15,273 nucleotides of DNA from contig DASSMB010000074.1 of the NCBI GenBank assembly GCA_035689095.1, forward strand, positions 1-15,273, given 5' to 3'. This DNA comes from JACDDK01 sp035689095. GTDB taxonomy: Bacteria > Actinomycetota > Rubrobacteria > Rubrobacterales > Rubrobacteraceae. Below the pieces are notes generated by a model. The model did no database searches. It saw nothing but the letters and a program-made list of their open reading frames with translations, and was not told where the DNA came from. A program made the position numbers and the translations under genes. Position 1 is the stretch's first letter. Every line of letters begins with the position of its first letter. Of the stretch, positions 1-6,289 are shown in pieces.

Positions 1-1721
1 GGTAGCACCACGCGGGCTATGCGTTCGGCGTCCGGGTCGTCCTGGCGGGCTATGGCTATGACGCTGGCGCCGCGGGCCACGGTCTCCTCGACGTTGGAGA
101 GGGTCTTCTCGCGCAAGAGCCCCTCGCCCAGGACGGCGACCACGGGGCAGCGCTCGTCGATGAGGGCTATGGGACCGTGCTTCATCTCACCGGCCGGGTA
201 TCCTTCGGCGGGGATGTAGGAGATCTCCTTGAGCTTTAGAGCCCCTTCTAAGGCCACCGGGAAAGACGCGCCGCGCCCGAGGAACAGCGCGCAGAGCGCC
301 TCCTCGAAGAGTTCCGCAGCCTCCTCGACGCGGCCATGCAACAAGTTCAGCGTCTCGTCCACCTTCTCCGGCGCCTGGCGCAGGGCGCGACCGATCTGCG
401 CTACCTCTTCCTTCTGGAGCGTGCCTCGCAGCGAGGCTAGCTCCAGGGCCAGGACGTACAGGAGGGTCGCCTGGGCGAGGAAGGTCTTGGTGGAGGCGAC
501 CGCTATCTCCGGCCCGGTCTTCGTGAGCAGTACGGAGTCGGCCTCGCGGGTGATCAGTGAGCCCTGCGTGTTCGTCACGGCCAGCACCCGTCCGCCGAAC
601 TCCCGCGCAGCCTCGACGGCGGCCAGGGTGTCTGTGGTCTCCCCGCTCTGGCTTATGGCTACGACGAGCATCTTCTCGTCGCCTATCGGGTCAGAGTAGC
701 GGTACTCGCTGGCGACGGCCACCTCAACGGGCAGGCGGGCGAACTTCTCGATGGCGTACTTGCCGAGGAGCCCGGCGTGATAGGCCGTCCCGCAGGCCAC
801 GATAACGATGCGATCCACGTTCGAGAGGTCTAACCCCATCTCCGAGAGGTTTACCGTCCCGTCGGCGTCCAGGCGCCCCGCGAGCGTCGCCTGAAGGGCC
901 GCGGGCTGCTCGTGGATCTCCTTGAGCATGTAGTCCTCGTAGCCGCCGAGCTCTACCGCCTCGGCGTCCCAGTCAACCTCGAAGCTCTCGCGCTCGACCG
1001 GATCACCGTCCATCGTGTAGATACTGGCCGAAGAGCCCGTGATCTCCACCACCTCGCCGTTCTCCACGACCATAAAGCGGTGCGTCTCCCCAAGCAGCGC
1101 CTGCACCGCGCTGGCAATGAAGTTCTCGCCGTCTCCGAGCCCTACCACCAGGGGGCTCTGGTGCCGCGCAGCCACCACCTTCTCAGGCTCTTTGGCGCTC
1201 ACCGCCGCGACCGCGAACGAGCCCCGCAGCCGTTTCAGCGTATTCGTCAGGGCCTCGCGCAACGGCTCCCCATCCTCCACCCGCTCGGCCAGCAGGTGCG
1301 CGATCACCTCGGTGTCCGTCTCCGAGCGGAAGACACGACCCCGCTGCTCCAACTCTTCCTTAAGCTCCACATGGTTCTCGACGATGCCGTTGTGGACCAC
1401 CGCGACGATACCGTCCCCATCGCTACCTGCGTAGCCCCCGGTGTGAGGATGAGCATTCGCCTCGGTGGGACGGCCGTGCGTCGCCCACCTCGTGTGCCCC
1501 ACCCCGGTCCTCACGTTAGCGAAGTGTCCGTTATGCTGCGAGACGGCTTCGGCCAGCTCCTTCAGCGGACCGACCCGCTTTACCTGAGCCACCTCGTCCA
1601 GGCCAGGGACGGCCAGGGCAAGTCCCGCCGAGTCGTAGCCGCGGTACTCCAGGTGCCTAAGGCCCTCCATCAGCACCTCGACACAACGCTCCCTGCCGAC
1701 GTAACCAACAATCCCGCACAT
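1..1721 (-). CDS. glmS: Glutamine-fructose-6-phosphate aminotransferase (isomerizing), C-terminus cut by window edge
   Basis: Makes glucosamine-6-phosphate from fructose-6-phosphate and glutamine, the first committed step to UDP-GlcNAc and peptidoglycan, in the cytosol. The frame is open from ATG 1721 to the left edge (573 codons); family members are about 600-610 residues, so some 30-40 C-terminal residues lie outside. It starts Met-Cys-Gly-Ile-Val, which puts the nucleophilic cysteine of the Ntn-type glutaminase domain at position 2, followed by RGYDSAG, TRWATHG and HNGIVEN. The first SIS domain shows VACGTAYHAG and SQSGETTDT. The second shows FLGRGASFPVALEGALKLKE and EMKHGP. I spot-checked the frame near 1440, 970 and 610 and found no break. 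A strong Shine-Dalgarno (AGGGAGG, 1735-1729) sits 7 nt before the ATG. A glmS ribozyme lies in the leader, so the gene is very likely controlled by its own product. Confidence 0.97.
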   Translation of the reverse strand, partial: MCGIVGYVGRERCVEVLMEGLRHLEYRGYDSAGLALAVPGLDEVAQVKRVGPLKELAEAVSQHNGHFANVRTGVGHTRWATHGRPTEANAHPHTGGYAGSDGDGIVAVVHNGIVENHVELKEELEQRGRVFRSETDTEVIAHLLAERVEDGEPLREALTNTLKRLRGSFAVAAVSAKEPEKVVAARHQSPLVVGLGDGENFIASAVQALLGETHRFMVVENGEVVEITGSSASIYTMDGDPVERESFEVDWDAEAVELGGYEDYMLKEIHEQPAALQATLAGRLDADGTVNLSEMGLDLSNVDRIVIVACGTAYHAGLLGKYAIEKFARLPVEVAVASEYRYSDPIGDEKMLVVAISQSGETTDTLAAVEAAREFGGRVLAVTNTQGSLITREADSVLLTKTGPEIAVASTKTFLAQATLLYVLALELASLRGTLQKEEVAQIGRALRQAPEKVDETLNLLHGRVEEAAELFEEALCALFLGRGASFPVALEGALKLKEISYIPAEGYPAGEMKHGPIALIDERCPVVAVLGEGLLREKTLSNVEETVARGASVIAIARQDDPDAERIARVVL

Positions 1722-1798
1722 GCGTCAACCTCCCTCTAATCGTCCGGGGATGCACGGTAGAGAAAGGCAGAAAAAGAGACTGGGATCCACCCGGGCCC

Positions 1799-1936
1799 GG
1801 ACGGTGTTTTGTCCCCGGTGTCGCCACCGGATTTTGTCACCGTCCTATCGACCGCCCGATTGCCGAGACGCACCCGCCGAATGTTTCGATGAACGTCTGC
1901 CTCGTCAACTCTCCGTGAGGAGAGTCCTGGCGCTTT
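1799..1936 (-). ncRNA. glmS ribozyme (self-cleaving GlcN6P riboswitch) in the glmS leader
   Basis: On the minus strand the conserved parts of the glmS ribozyme occur in the right order. The cleavage-site motif is A-GCGCC (predicted cut between A1934 and G1933). P1 is ACTCTCC/GGAGAGT closed by a TCAC loop. Then come the core string AGTTGACGAGG (1910-1900), ATCGA (1890-1886) and TTCGGCGG (1881-1874), whose GGCG is complementary to the 5' GCGCC. AGACG (1898-1894) pairs with CGTCT (1870-1866). The 3' P4/P4.1 arm has an 8-bp outer stem, GGACGGTG (1845-1838) with CACCGTCC (1806-1799), and a GCGA-capped hairpin, CCGGTG/CACCGG (1830-1815). GGACAAAA forms part of the internal loop. In known members, glucosamine-6-phosphate acts as cofactor for self-cleavage and the cut mRNA is degraded. 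The element ends about 77 nt before the glmS ATG. Confidence 0.93.
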
Positions 1937-2112
1937 GGTTTTTGTCTCTCCGCCGATCTCGCAAACCGATGCCTGCTACCCGGTTCACCAAACCTATCTA
2001 CGACACGAGTCTCTCTTCTGAACTAACCTCCCGACTTCGAAGAACACCCAACGATAGATACTTTACCTGCTCTAAGGTAGAAAGAAAACCCTTACGCCGA
2101 AACCGCAGCGGC
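1937..2112 (-). promoter_or_regulatory. Upstream leader/promoter region of glmS, after the DUF1624 gene
   Basis: This 176-bp stretch should carry the glmS promoter, but I cannot fix it. A TATCTA hexamer (2060-2055, minus) and a TAGATA hexamer (around 2001-1996) are possible -10 boxes; neither has a convincing -35. Just after the stop of the upstream gene there is a weak GCCG/CGGC stem followed by the T-rich string GGGTTTTCTTTC, which could end the upstream transcript. A TACCT/AGGTA hairpin (about 2079-2064) and a GGTT/AACC hairpin lie before the ribozyme. No open frame here looks coding. Confidence 0.35.
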
Positions 2113-2862
2113 TCAGAGCCCCCCGAACTCTATGATCCCCAAGACCGCTAACAGAGCGATAATTACCGGCTGATGGACCAGGTAGATCAGTAACGAGTGC
2201 CGTCCGAGGAACCCCAGGGGCCTAGCCGCAACCGGACTCTCGCCTCCCGCCCGCCTCTCCGCGTAGCCCCGGCCGTAGAGCAGGTTCCCAAAGAAGACGC
2301 CCAGCAGGACCACGCCGAACCAGGGCAAAAGAGGCCGGTAGTCCGGCATGAACAGGCTCTCCGGCACGACGCCCAGGGGCAGGAGCAAGGGGCTCTCGGA
2401 GGAGACCCCCTGCAGCCGCATGTACTCGCCAACTACGATCATGACGACGCCCAAGACCAGGTTCGGCAGCCGGAACCTCAGTAGCGGGTACGCGAGGATT
2501 ATGGAGACCCCGATCAAGTGCAGTATCCCGAACACGATGATGCCCACACCGGCAACCCACGTCACGAGCGTCAGGACCATCCCGTAACCGAAGACCCTGA
2601 GCCCCCGCAAAAGGTACTTGCCGAAGAGGTTTCCCGCGCTCTCCCCGCCCGCCCTAATGTAGCTGATAGTGAGCGAGACTCCTACCAGGAACAAGAACAG
2701 GCTCGCGGTCGTGTCGGCGAAGAGCGCCCAATACCCGCTCGTGGACTCGATGGCGTAGCCGCCGAAGGTGTCCAGGTCATACGTCAGGTGGTAGAAGGCC
2801 ATCATGAGGATGGCTATGCCCCGCGCGGCGTCCACCTCCCACAGACGCCCCGGCTTCCTCAT
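2113..2862 (-). CDS. DUF1624 / HGSNAT-type multispanning membrane acyltransferase-like protein
   Basis: A polytopic membrane protein of about 249 residues with some seven or eight hydrophobic segments. The N-terminal signature EVDAARGIAILMMAFYHLTYD and the C-terminal HSLLIYLVHQP are typical of the DUF1624 family (heparan-alpha-glucosaminide N-acetyltransferase-like catalytic domain), which is distantly related to acyltransferase-3 proteins. Lysosomal members acetylate glucosamine at the membrane; bacterial members mostly lack an assigned substrate. The start at 2862 opens directly on the conserved RLWEVDAARG and is preferred. An in-frame ATG at 2922 would add 20 residues that do not resemble the family; it has a GAGG too close to the ATG to be a good ribosome site. 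It lies upstream of glmS on the same strand with a 391-bp gap, so it is probably a separate unit. Confidence 0.85.
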   Translation of the reverse strand: MRKPGRLWEVDAARGIAILMMAFYHLTYDLDTFGGYAIESTSGYWALFADTTASLFLFLVGVSLTISYIRAGGESAGNLFGKYLLRGLRVFGYGMVLTLVTWVAGVGIIVFGILHLIGVSIILAYPLLRFRLPNLVLGVVMIVVGEYMRLQGVSSESPLLLPLGVVPESLFMPDYRPLLPWFGVVLLGVFFGNLLYGRGYAERRAGGESPVAARPLGFLGRHSLLIYLVHQPVIIALLAVLGIIEFGGL

Positions 2863-2936
2863 GACCGTTTTTGTAGCTTCGCCCTGCGTCCCGCACTCCT
2901 CTCCGACCGACGAGGGGATCATACCTCAGCGCACAT

Positions 2937-2965
2937 CCGACATGCCGCGCCATATCCGCTAGGAT
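2937..2965 (+). promoter_or_regulatory. Candidate leaderless promoter of the GNAT gene at 2972
   Basis: CCGACA (2937-2942), a 17-bp spacer and TAGGAT (2960-2965) resemble a sigma-70 -35/-10 pair, each with four of six consensus bases. The expected transcription start falls on or next to the A of the ATG at 2972. No Shine-Dalgarno sequence precedes that ATG, which fits a leaderless mRNA. Not tested. Confidence 0.4.
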
Positions 2966-2971
2966 TCCGGC

Positions 2972-3457
2972 ATGGCCGAGAGAGAGTTCGTCATCCGACG
3001 TGGACGGCGCGAGGATGCCCCCGCTGCGGCCCGGCTCTGGGTGCAGAGCGCCCGCGAGCACGCCGCCTACGACCCCGTCTATAACACCGCTCCCGAGGCG
3101 GAGCGCACCATGCGCCGCTTCCTCGCGGACCTGGCGAGCAGCAGCCACTCCTTCCTGCTGGTGGCCGTCGCCAACCCCGAGGAGCGCGTGATCGGCTTTA
3201 TCTCCGGCGAGTTGCGCGAGGGCTCCCCTACCTTCCACTCGAAGACCTGGGCCTCCGTGGACGACGTCTTCGTCGAGGAAGGCTACCGCAGCCTCGGCGT
3301 CGGGCGCGCCCTGATAGAGGGCGTCAGGTCCTGGGCCGAGGAGCGCGGAGCCCACGGCGTCTCACTACAGGTCGCCGCCGCCAACGCCCGCGGCCGGAAA
3401 TTCTACGAGGACCTCGGTTTCCGCGAGGTCTCCGTCTACGAGGTATTGGAGTTTTAG
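2972..3457 (+). CDS. GNAT-family N-acetyltransferase
   Basis: A single-domain GNAT enzyme (161 residues) expected to transfer an acetyl group from acetyl-CoA to an amine or protein N-terminus in the cytosol. Beta-strand 4 and motif A read DDVFVEEGYRSLGVGRAL, with the pyrophosphate-binding R-x-x-G-x-G at residues 106-111. Motif B, NARGRKFYEDLGF (138-150), is the usual C-terminal signature with the catalytic-region tyrosine. The N-terminal FVIRRGRREDAPAAARLW is the standard beta1-alpha1 opening. The substrate cannot be read from sequence. The gene stands alone, divergent from the DUF1624 gene, and converges on the minus operon ending at 3496. No ribosome site precedes the ATG; a -10-like TAGGAT sits 6 nt upstream. 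Confidence 0.9.
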   Translation: MAEREFVIRRGRREDAPAAARLWVQSAREHAAYDPVYNTAPEAERTMRRFLADLASSSHSFLLVAVANPEERVIGFISGELREGSPTFHSKTWASVDDVFVEEGYRSLGVGRALIEGVRSWAEERGAHGVSLQVAAANARGRKFYEDLGFREVSVYEVLEF

Positions 3458-3459
3458 AG

Positions 3460-3483
3460 AGCTTTCACTGATCAGCGAGAGCT
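3460..3483. terminator. Inverted repeat in a 38-bp convergent gap, possible bidirectional terminator
   Basis: A 24-nt inverted repeat with one mismatched pair and one T-G pair fills most of the space between two convergent stop codons. The outer arms are AGCTTTC and GAGAGCT, and the centre is CTGATCAG. It lacks a clear T-tract on either strand, so its strength as an intrinsic terminator is doubtful. Confidence 0.45.
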
Positions 3484-3495
3484 GGAAGCCGGGTC

Positions 3496-3936
3496 TCAAA
3501 GGACATGAGACACCGACATGACCCGCACATCGGGCTCCCGCTCGTAGCCGCAAGCCGCATAAAACGCCTCCGCGGATCCGTCTTCCACCTCAACCTCAAC
3601 GTAAGAGACTCTTCGCGCAGCGCAGCGCTGCTTCACTGATCTCATCAAAGCTCTCCCAACACCCTGGCGCCGGACCTCCGGGCGGACGTACAGGTCTTCT
3701 ATGCTGGCGAAAAGTCCGCCAGCCGCCACGTTCAGGCGGTAGGCAAGTATGGCGACGCCGACCGGCCCCCCTTCCGCGTAAGCGCCCAGAACCTCCAGGT
3801 CTCCGCTCTCTACCGCTCCGGCCAGCAGTTCCGCGAACGCCTCCGGGACCGGCTCGCCGTTCCGCAGAGATTCCTCTAGGAGAGCCAGCAGAGCGGCGAG
3901 GTCCCGCCTGTCTATTAGAGTTACTCTGATGTTCAT
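3496..3936 (-). CDS. GNAT-family N-acetyltransferase, last gene of a four-gene operon
   Basis: A 146-residue GNAT enzyme, only loosely similar to the one at 2972. Motif A is IEDLYVRPEVRRQGVGRALM, with the acetyl-CoA-binding RRQGVG at residues 89-94. Motif B is DGSAEAFYAACGYE. The substrate is unknown. ATG 3936 is chosen because GGAG in the end of the upstream gene lies 10 nt before it. An alternative TTG at 3942 would overlap the aldolase stop as TTGA with a 4-nt spacer, which is short but possible. Either way the gene is translationally linked to the threonine aldolase gene, and it is the last member of the overlapping minus-strand cluster. Confidence 0.88.
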   Translation of the reverse strand: MNIRVTLIDRRDLAALLALLEESLRNGEPVPEAFAELLAGAVESGDLEVLGAYAEGGPVGVAILAYRLNVAAGGLFASIEDLYVRPEVRRQGVGRALMRSVKQRCAARRVSYVEVEVEDGSAEAFYAACGYEREPDVRVMSVSHVL

Positions 3937-3938
3937 GT

Positions 3939-4958
3939 TCAATTAGCTCCGGTGGCGGCTCTCACGCGAGCGGCGGCCTCCACGGCGTCCTGTATATCCC
4001 GGTCTGTCACATCGAGATGGGTGCAGAGCCGGATGGAGGAGGCGGTCCGGGGCGTCGCCAGCACGCCTTCTAACGCGAGAGAGCGCAGAAAAGCATCGGC
4101 GTCACCGACCTCGACGAGCACGATGTTGGTCTCGGGCGGGTCTACGGAGTATCCGGCTTCGGCGAGACCGTCGGCGAGCGCACGGGCCCGCTCGTGGTCA
4201 TCGGCGAGGCGGTCTATGTTGTGCTCGAAGGCGTAGAGAGAGGCGGCGGCGATGATCCCCGCCTGGCGCATCCCCCCGCCGAACGCCTTGCGGGCGCGCC
4301 GGGCCTCCCGGATGGTGTCTTCATCGCCCGCCAGCAGGGAGCCGACCGGCGCGCCGAGACCCTTGGAGGAGCAGACGGAGACGGTATCCGCGTGCCGGCA
4401 CCACTCGCTGGCGGGGGTCCCGGTGGCCGCCTGGGCGTTAAAGAGGCGCGCGCCATCGAGGTGGACCTTCATGCCGAGGTCGTGAGCCTCTGCGGCGACG
4501 GCGGCGAATTCTTCGAGCGGGAAAACCGTCCCGCCTTCCATGTTGTGCGTGTTCTCCAGGCACAGGAGGGTCTGACGCGGGAAGTGGACGTTCTCCGGCC
4601 GGATCGCACCGCGCAGCGTCTCGGAGGAGATGACGCCGCGTTCGCCGGGGAGTGTTCGGACCTGCACGCTGGAGATCAGGGCGGGCGCACCGGCTTCGTA
4701 GTTGAAGATGTGCGCCCCCTCGTGCAACAGCACCTCCTCCCCGCGCCCGGTTCCGACGTGGACTCCGATCTGGTTGGTCATCGTCCCGGAGGGCGCGTAG
4801 ATGGCAGCCTCCTTACCGAGCAATTCCGCCACGTACTCCTCCAGGCGATTGATCGTCGGGTCCTCACCGAACACGTCGTCCCCGACAGGCGCCTCGGCCA
4901 TCGCCCGGCGCATGCCTTCGGTCGGCCTCGTCACGGTATCACTCCGAAGGTCTATCAT
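3939..4958 (-). CDS. ltaE: Low-specificity L-threonine aldolase
   Basis: A PLP-dependent fold-type I enzyme (339 residues, the family length) that splits L-threonine or L-allo-threonine into glycine and acetaldehyde. The opening MIDLRSDTVTRPTEGMR and GDDVFGEDPT are family hallmarks. HLDGAR (166-171) holds the Asp that contacts the pyridine nitrogen, plus a conserved Arg. SVCSSKGLGAPVGS places the Schiff-base lysine at K199. The ATG shares one base with the TAA stop of the RNase HIII gene (TAATG), with AGAGGA about 8 nt upstream as ribosome site, so translation is probably coupled. It is linked to the genes on both sides by overlap, although no metabolic link with them is obvious. Confidence 0.95.
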   Translation of the reverse strand: MIDLRSDTVTRPTEGMRRAMAEAPVGDDVFGEDPTINRLEEYVAELLGKEAAIYAPSGTMTNQIGVHVGTGRGEEVLLHEGAHIFNYEAGAPALISSVQVRTLPGERGVISSETLRGAIRPENVHFPRQTLLCLENTHNMEGGTVFPLEEFAAVAAEAHDLGMKVHLDGARLFNAQAATGTPASEWCRHADTVSVCSSKGLGAPVGSLLAGDEDTIREARRARKAFGGGMRQAGIIAAASLYAFEHNIDRLADDHERARALADGLAEAGYSVDPPETNIVLVEVGDADAFLRSLALEGVLATPRTASSIRLCTHLDVTDRDIQDAVEAAARVRAATGAN

Positions 4959-5911
4959 TAAGCTCGTCCTCTCTTTACTCTCGTTCCCGAACCGCCGGTT
5001 ACCTGCTCCGTGGTGGCGAAGTGGACCTTCGCCACGTCTCTCAGCCCCTCCATGCCCCGCTCCCGATAAACTCTCCTGGCCGCATCCAGCACGTGCGTCG
5101 AGCCGCGCGGCAGCTCGAACCCGGCCCGACCGGAGAGCCGCTCCATCTCCTCCAGATACCTGGCGCGGGCCAGGATGGAAGCCGCCGCCACCGCCGCGTC
5201 GTCCTCGGCCCGCGGACGCACCTCCAGCCGAACCCCCGGCGGCACGCGCGGCTCTACATAAGAACGCGCCTTCGGCCCGAAACTGTCGAGGATCACGACC
5301 TCAACGTCAACCGCAAGTTCATCCAGGATCTCCGCGTCCAGCTCACCGAGCAGACGGTTCACGTTGCGTCCGGCGGCGTCCCGGCGTTCCTCGTAGGTCC
5401 TGGGCTCCAGGGAGAGGATGCGGAAGTTCTCCTCACCGAGGATCCGCTTCACGAGCCCGGAGACCTCCCGCGCCTGCGCGACGCTCAGGTCCTTCGAGTC
5501 CCGCACCCCAGCCTCCCGCAACTTCCGGTCCTGGCTCTCTCCCAGGACCCGTACTCCCGCGACCACCAGCGGCCCCAGGTACTCTCCCTTGCCGGCCTCG
5601 TCTATGCCCAGCCGCGCCACGCCGCTGGCAGCCGGGAACGAGGCACCATTCATCGCATTTGCCGGCCGACCGGCTTTCGGAGCGCTGTTCGCGACCCGCC
5701 AGTTCTCCAGAAGAGTCTTCAACTCTGAAGCCTTGCCATCTACCGAAACCCTGCCTGTGCGGTACACGTTCAGGTTCGCGGTATCGGGGCCGCGGGCAAG
5801 GCGGTACTGGGTACCGTAGTCGATCTCGCGGTGCCCGGCGACGCGCACTCCTGATGCGGCCAGGAGCCGGGAGAGGTCTTTAGGGATGGCGTGCTTCGGC
5901 GTGGGCGTCAA
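4958..5911 (-). CDS. rnhC: Ribonuclease HIII
   Basis: Cleaves the RNA strand of RNA-DNA hybrids in replication and repair. Read from TTG 5911 the protein has 317 residues, the usual RNase HIII size. Residues about 8-72 match the N-terminal TBP-like substrate-binding domain of type HIII (DYGTQYRLARG, ANLNVYRTGRVSVDGK). The catalytic domain starts at LGIDEAGKGEYLGPLVVAG (D104, E105) and continues with DSKDLS, ILDSFGPKA (D209), and AEDDAAVAAASILAR (D237/238). The open frame extends back to 6082, but that part overlaps the acylphosphatase gene and looks nothing like protein. TTG 5911 overlaps the acylphosphatase stop as TTGA and has GAGG 4 nt upstream, so I take it as the start. RNase HIII is uncommon in actinobacteria, which usually carry types HI and HII. 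Confidence 0.92.
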   Translation of the reverse strand: MTPTPKHAIPKDLSRLLAASGVRVAGHREIDYGTQYRLARGPDTANLNVYRTGRVSVDGKASELKTLLENWRVANSAPKAGRPANAMNGASFPAASGVARLGIDEAGKGEYLGPLVVAGVRVLGESQDRKLREAGVRDSKDLSVAQAREVSGLVKRILGEENFRILSLEPRTYEERRDAAGRNVNRLLGELDAEILDELAVDVEVVILDSFGPKARSYVEPRVPPGVRLEVRPRAEDDAAVAAASILARARYLEEMERLSGRAGFELPRGSTHVLDAARRVYRERGMEGLRDVAKVHFATTEQVTGGSGTRVKRGRA

Positions 5912-6201
5912 CGTACCTCGAAGCCTCGCAGGTCGCCCCGGGCGTCCTCCAGTTCGGTCTGGACATCTTCGACCGTGGCGTAGGTCGGTCCCTGTTCGCA
6001 CCACTCTGTCATGCGGCGCACGTCTTCCGGGGAGCCTTCGAAGACGGCTTCCACCCGGCCATCGGGGAGGTTTTCGATCCATCCGGCGATGCCGAGCTCC
6101 TCGGCTTTCTGGCGGGCGCTCTCGCGGAAGAATACGCCCTGCACGCCGCCGGAGACGTATACGTGCGCTCGCTGCCGGTCGTTGCCAGTATCGTAAGTCA
6201 T
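5908..6201 (-). CDS. acyP: Acylphosphatase
   Basis: A small (97-residue) cytosolic enzyme that hydrolyses carboxyl-phosphate bonds such as acetyl phosphate or carbamoyl phosphate. The signature VSGGVQGVFFRESARQKAEE contains the phosphate-binding loop and catalytic Arg (R26). GWIENLPDGRVEAVFEG contains the catalytic Asn (N44). The ATG at 6201 is favoured because GGAGG lies 4 nt upstream. An earlier in-frame ATG at 6222 would add seven residues without family similarity. It is the first gene of the minus operon and overlaps rnhC by TTGA. A TAGGAT hexamer at 6237-6232 (minus) may be its -10 box; no matching -35 is evident. Confidence 0.93.
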   Translation of the reverse strand: MTYDTGNDRQRAHVYVSGGVQGVFFRESARQKAEELGIAGWIENLPDGRVEAVFEGSPEDVRRMTEWCEQGPTYATVEDVQTELEDARGDLRGFEVR

Positions 6202-6246
6202 CGTACCTCCGGTTGGGATCATCCAGCGCCGATCCTAGTGTACCGT

Positions 6247-6275
6247 TTGTGTGGGCTCTTTCTTGCGGATATGCT
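6247..6275 (+). promoter_or_regulatory. Candidate promoter for the GT2-GtrA gene
   Basis: TTGTGT (6247-6252), a 17-bp spacer and TATGCT (6270-6275) form a plausible sigma-70 promoter. Transcription would begin around 6282, leaving a very short leader before the ATG at 6290 with no ribosome-binding site. The same 88-bp gap must also hold the divergent acyP promoter, so the two may overlap. Confidence 0.35.
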
Positions 6276-6289
6276 AGCCTAGAGCGGTT

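Noticed and set aside
912..1739. Long plus-strand open frame (275 codons), and the one at 229-699, opposite glmS.
   Set aside because: Antisense shadows of the high-GC glmS gene. The minus frame carries every GlmS motif; these have no family pattern and are His/Arg/Ser-rich.
1720..2151. Plus-strand 143-codon frame across the glmS leader.
   Set aside because: It lies over the ribozyme, has no ribosome site, and its translation shows no protein-like pattern.
4194..4961. Plus-strand 255-codon frame opposite the threonine aldolase.
   Set aside because: Shadow of ltaE; the aldolase has all catalytic residues on the minus strand.
5912..6082. N-terminal extension of the RNase HIII frame up to 6082.
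   Set aside because: It overlaps the well-supported acylphosphatase gene in another frame and is Arg/Pro/Gly-rich. The TTG at 5911 fits the family N-terminus.
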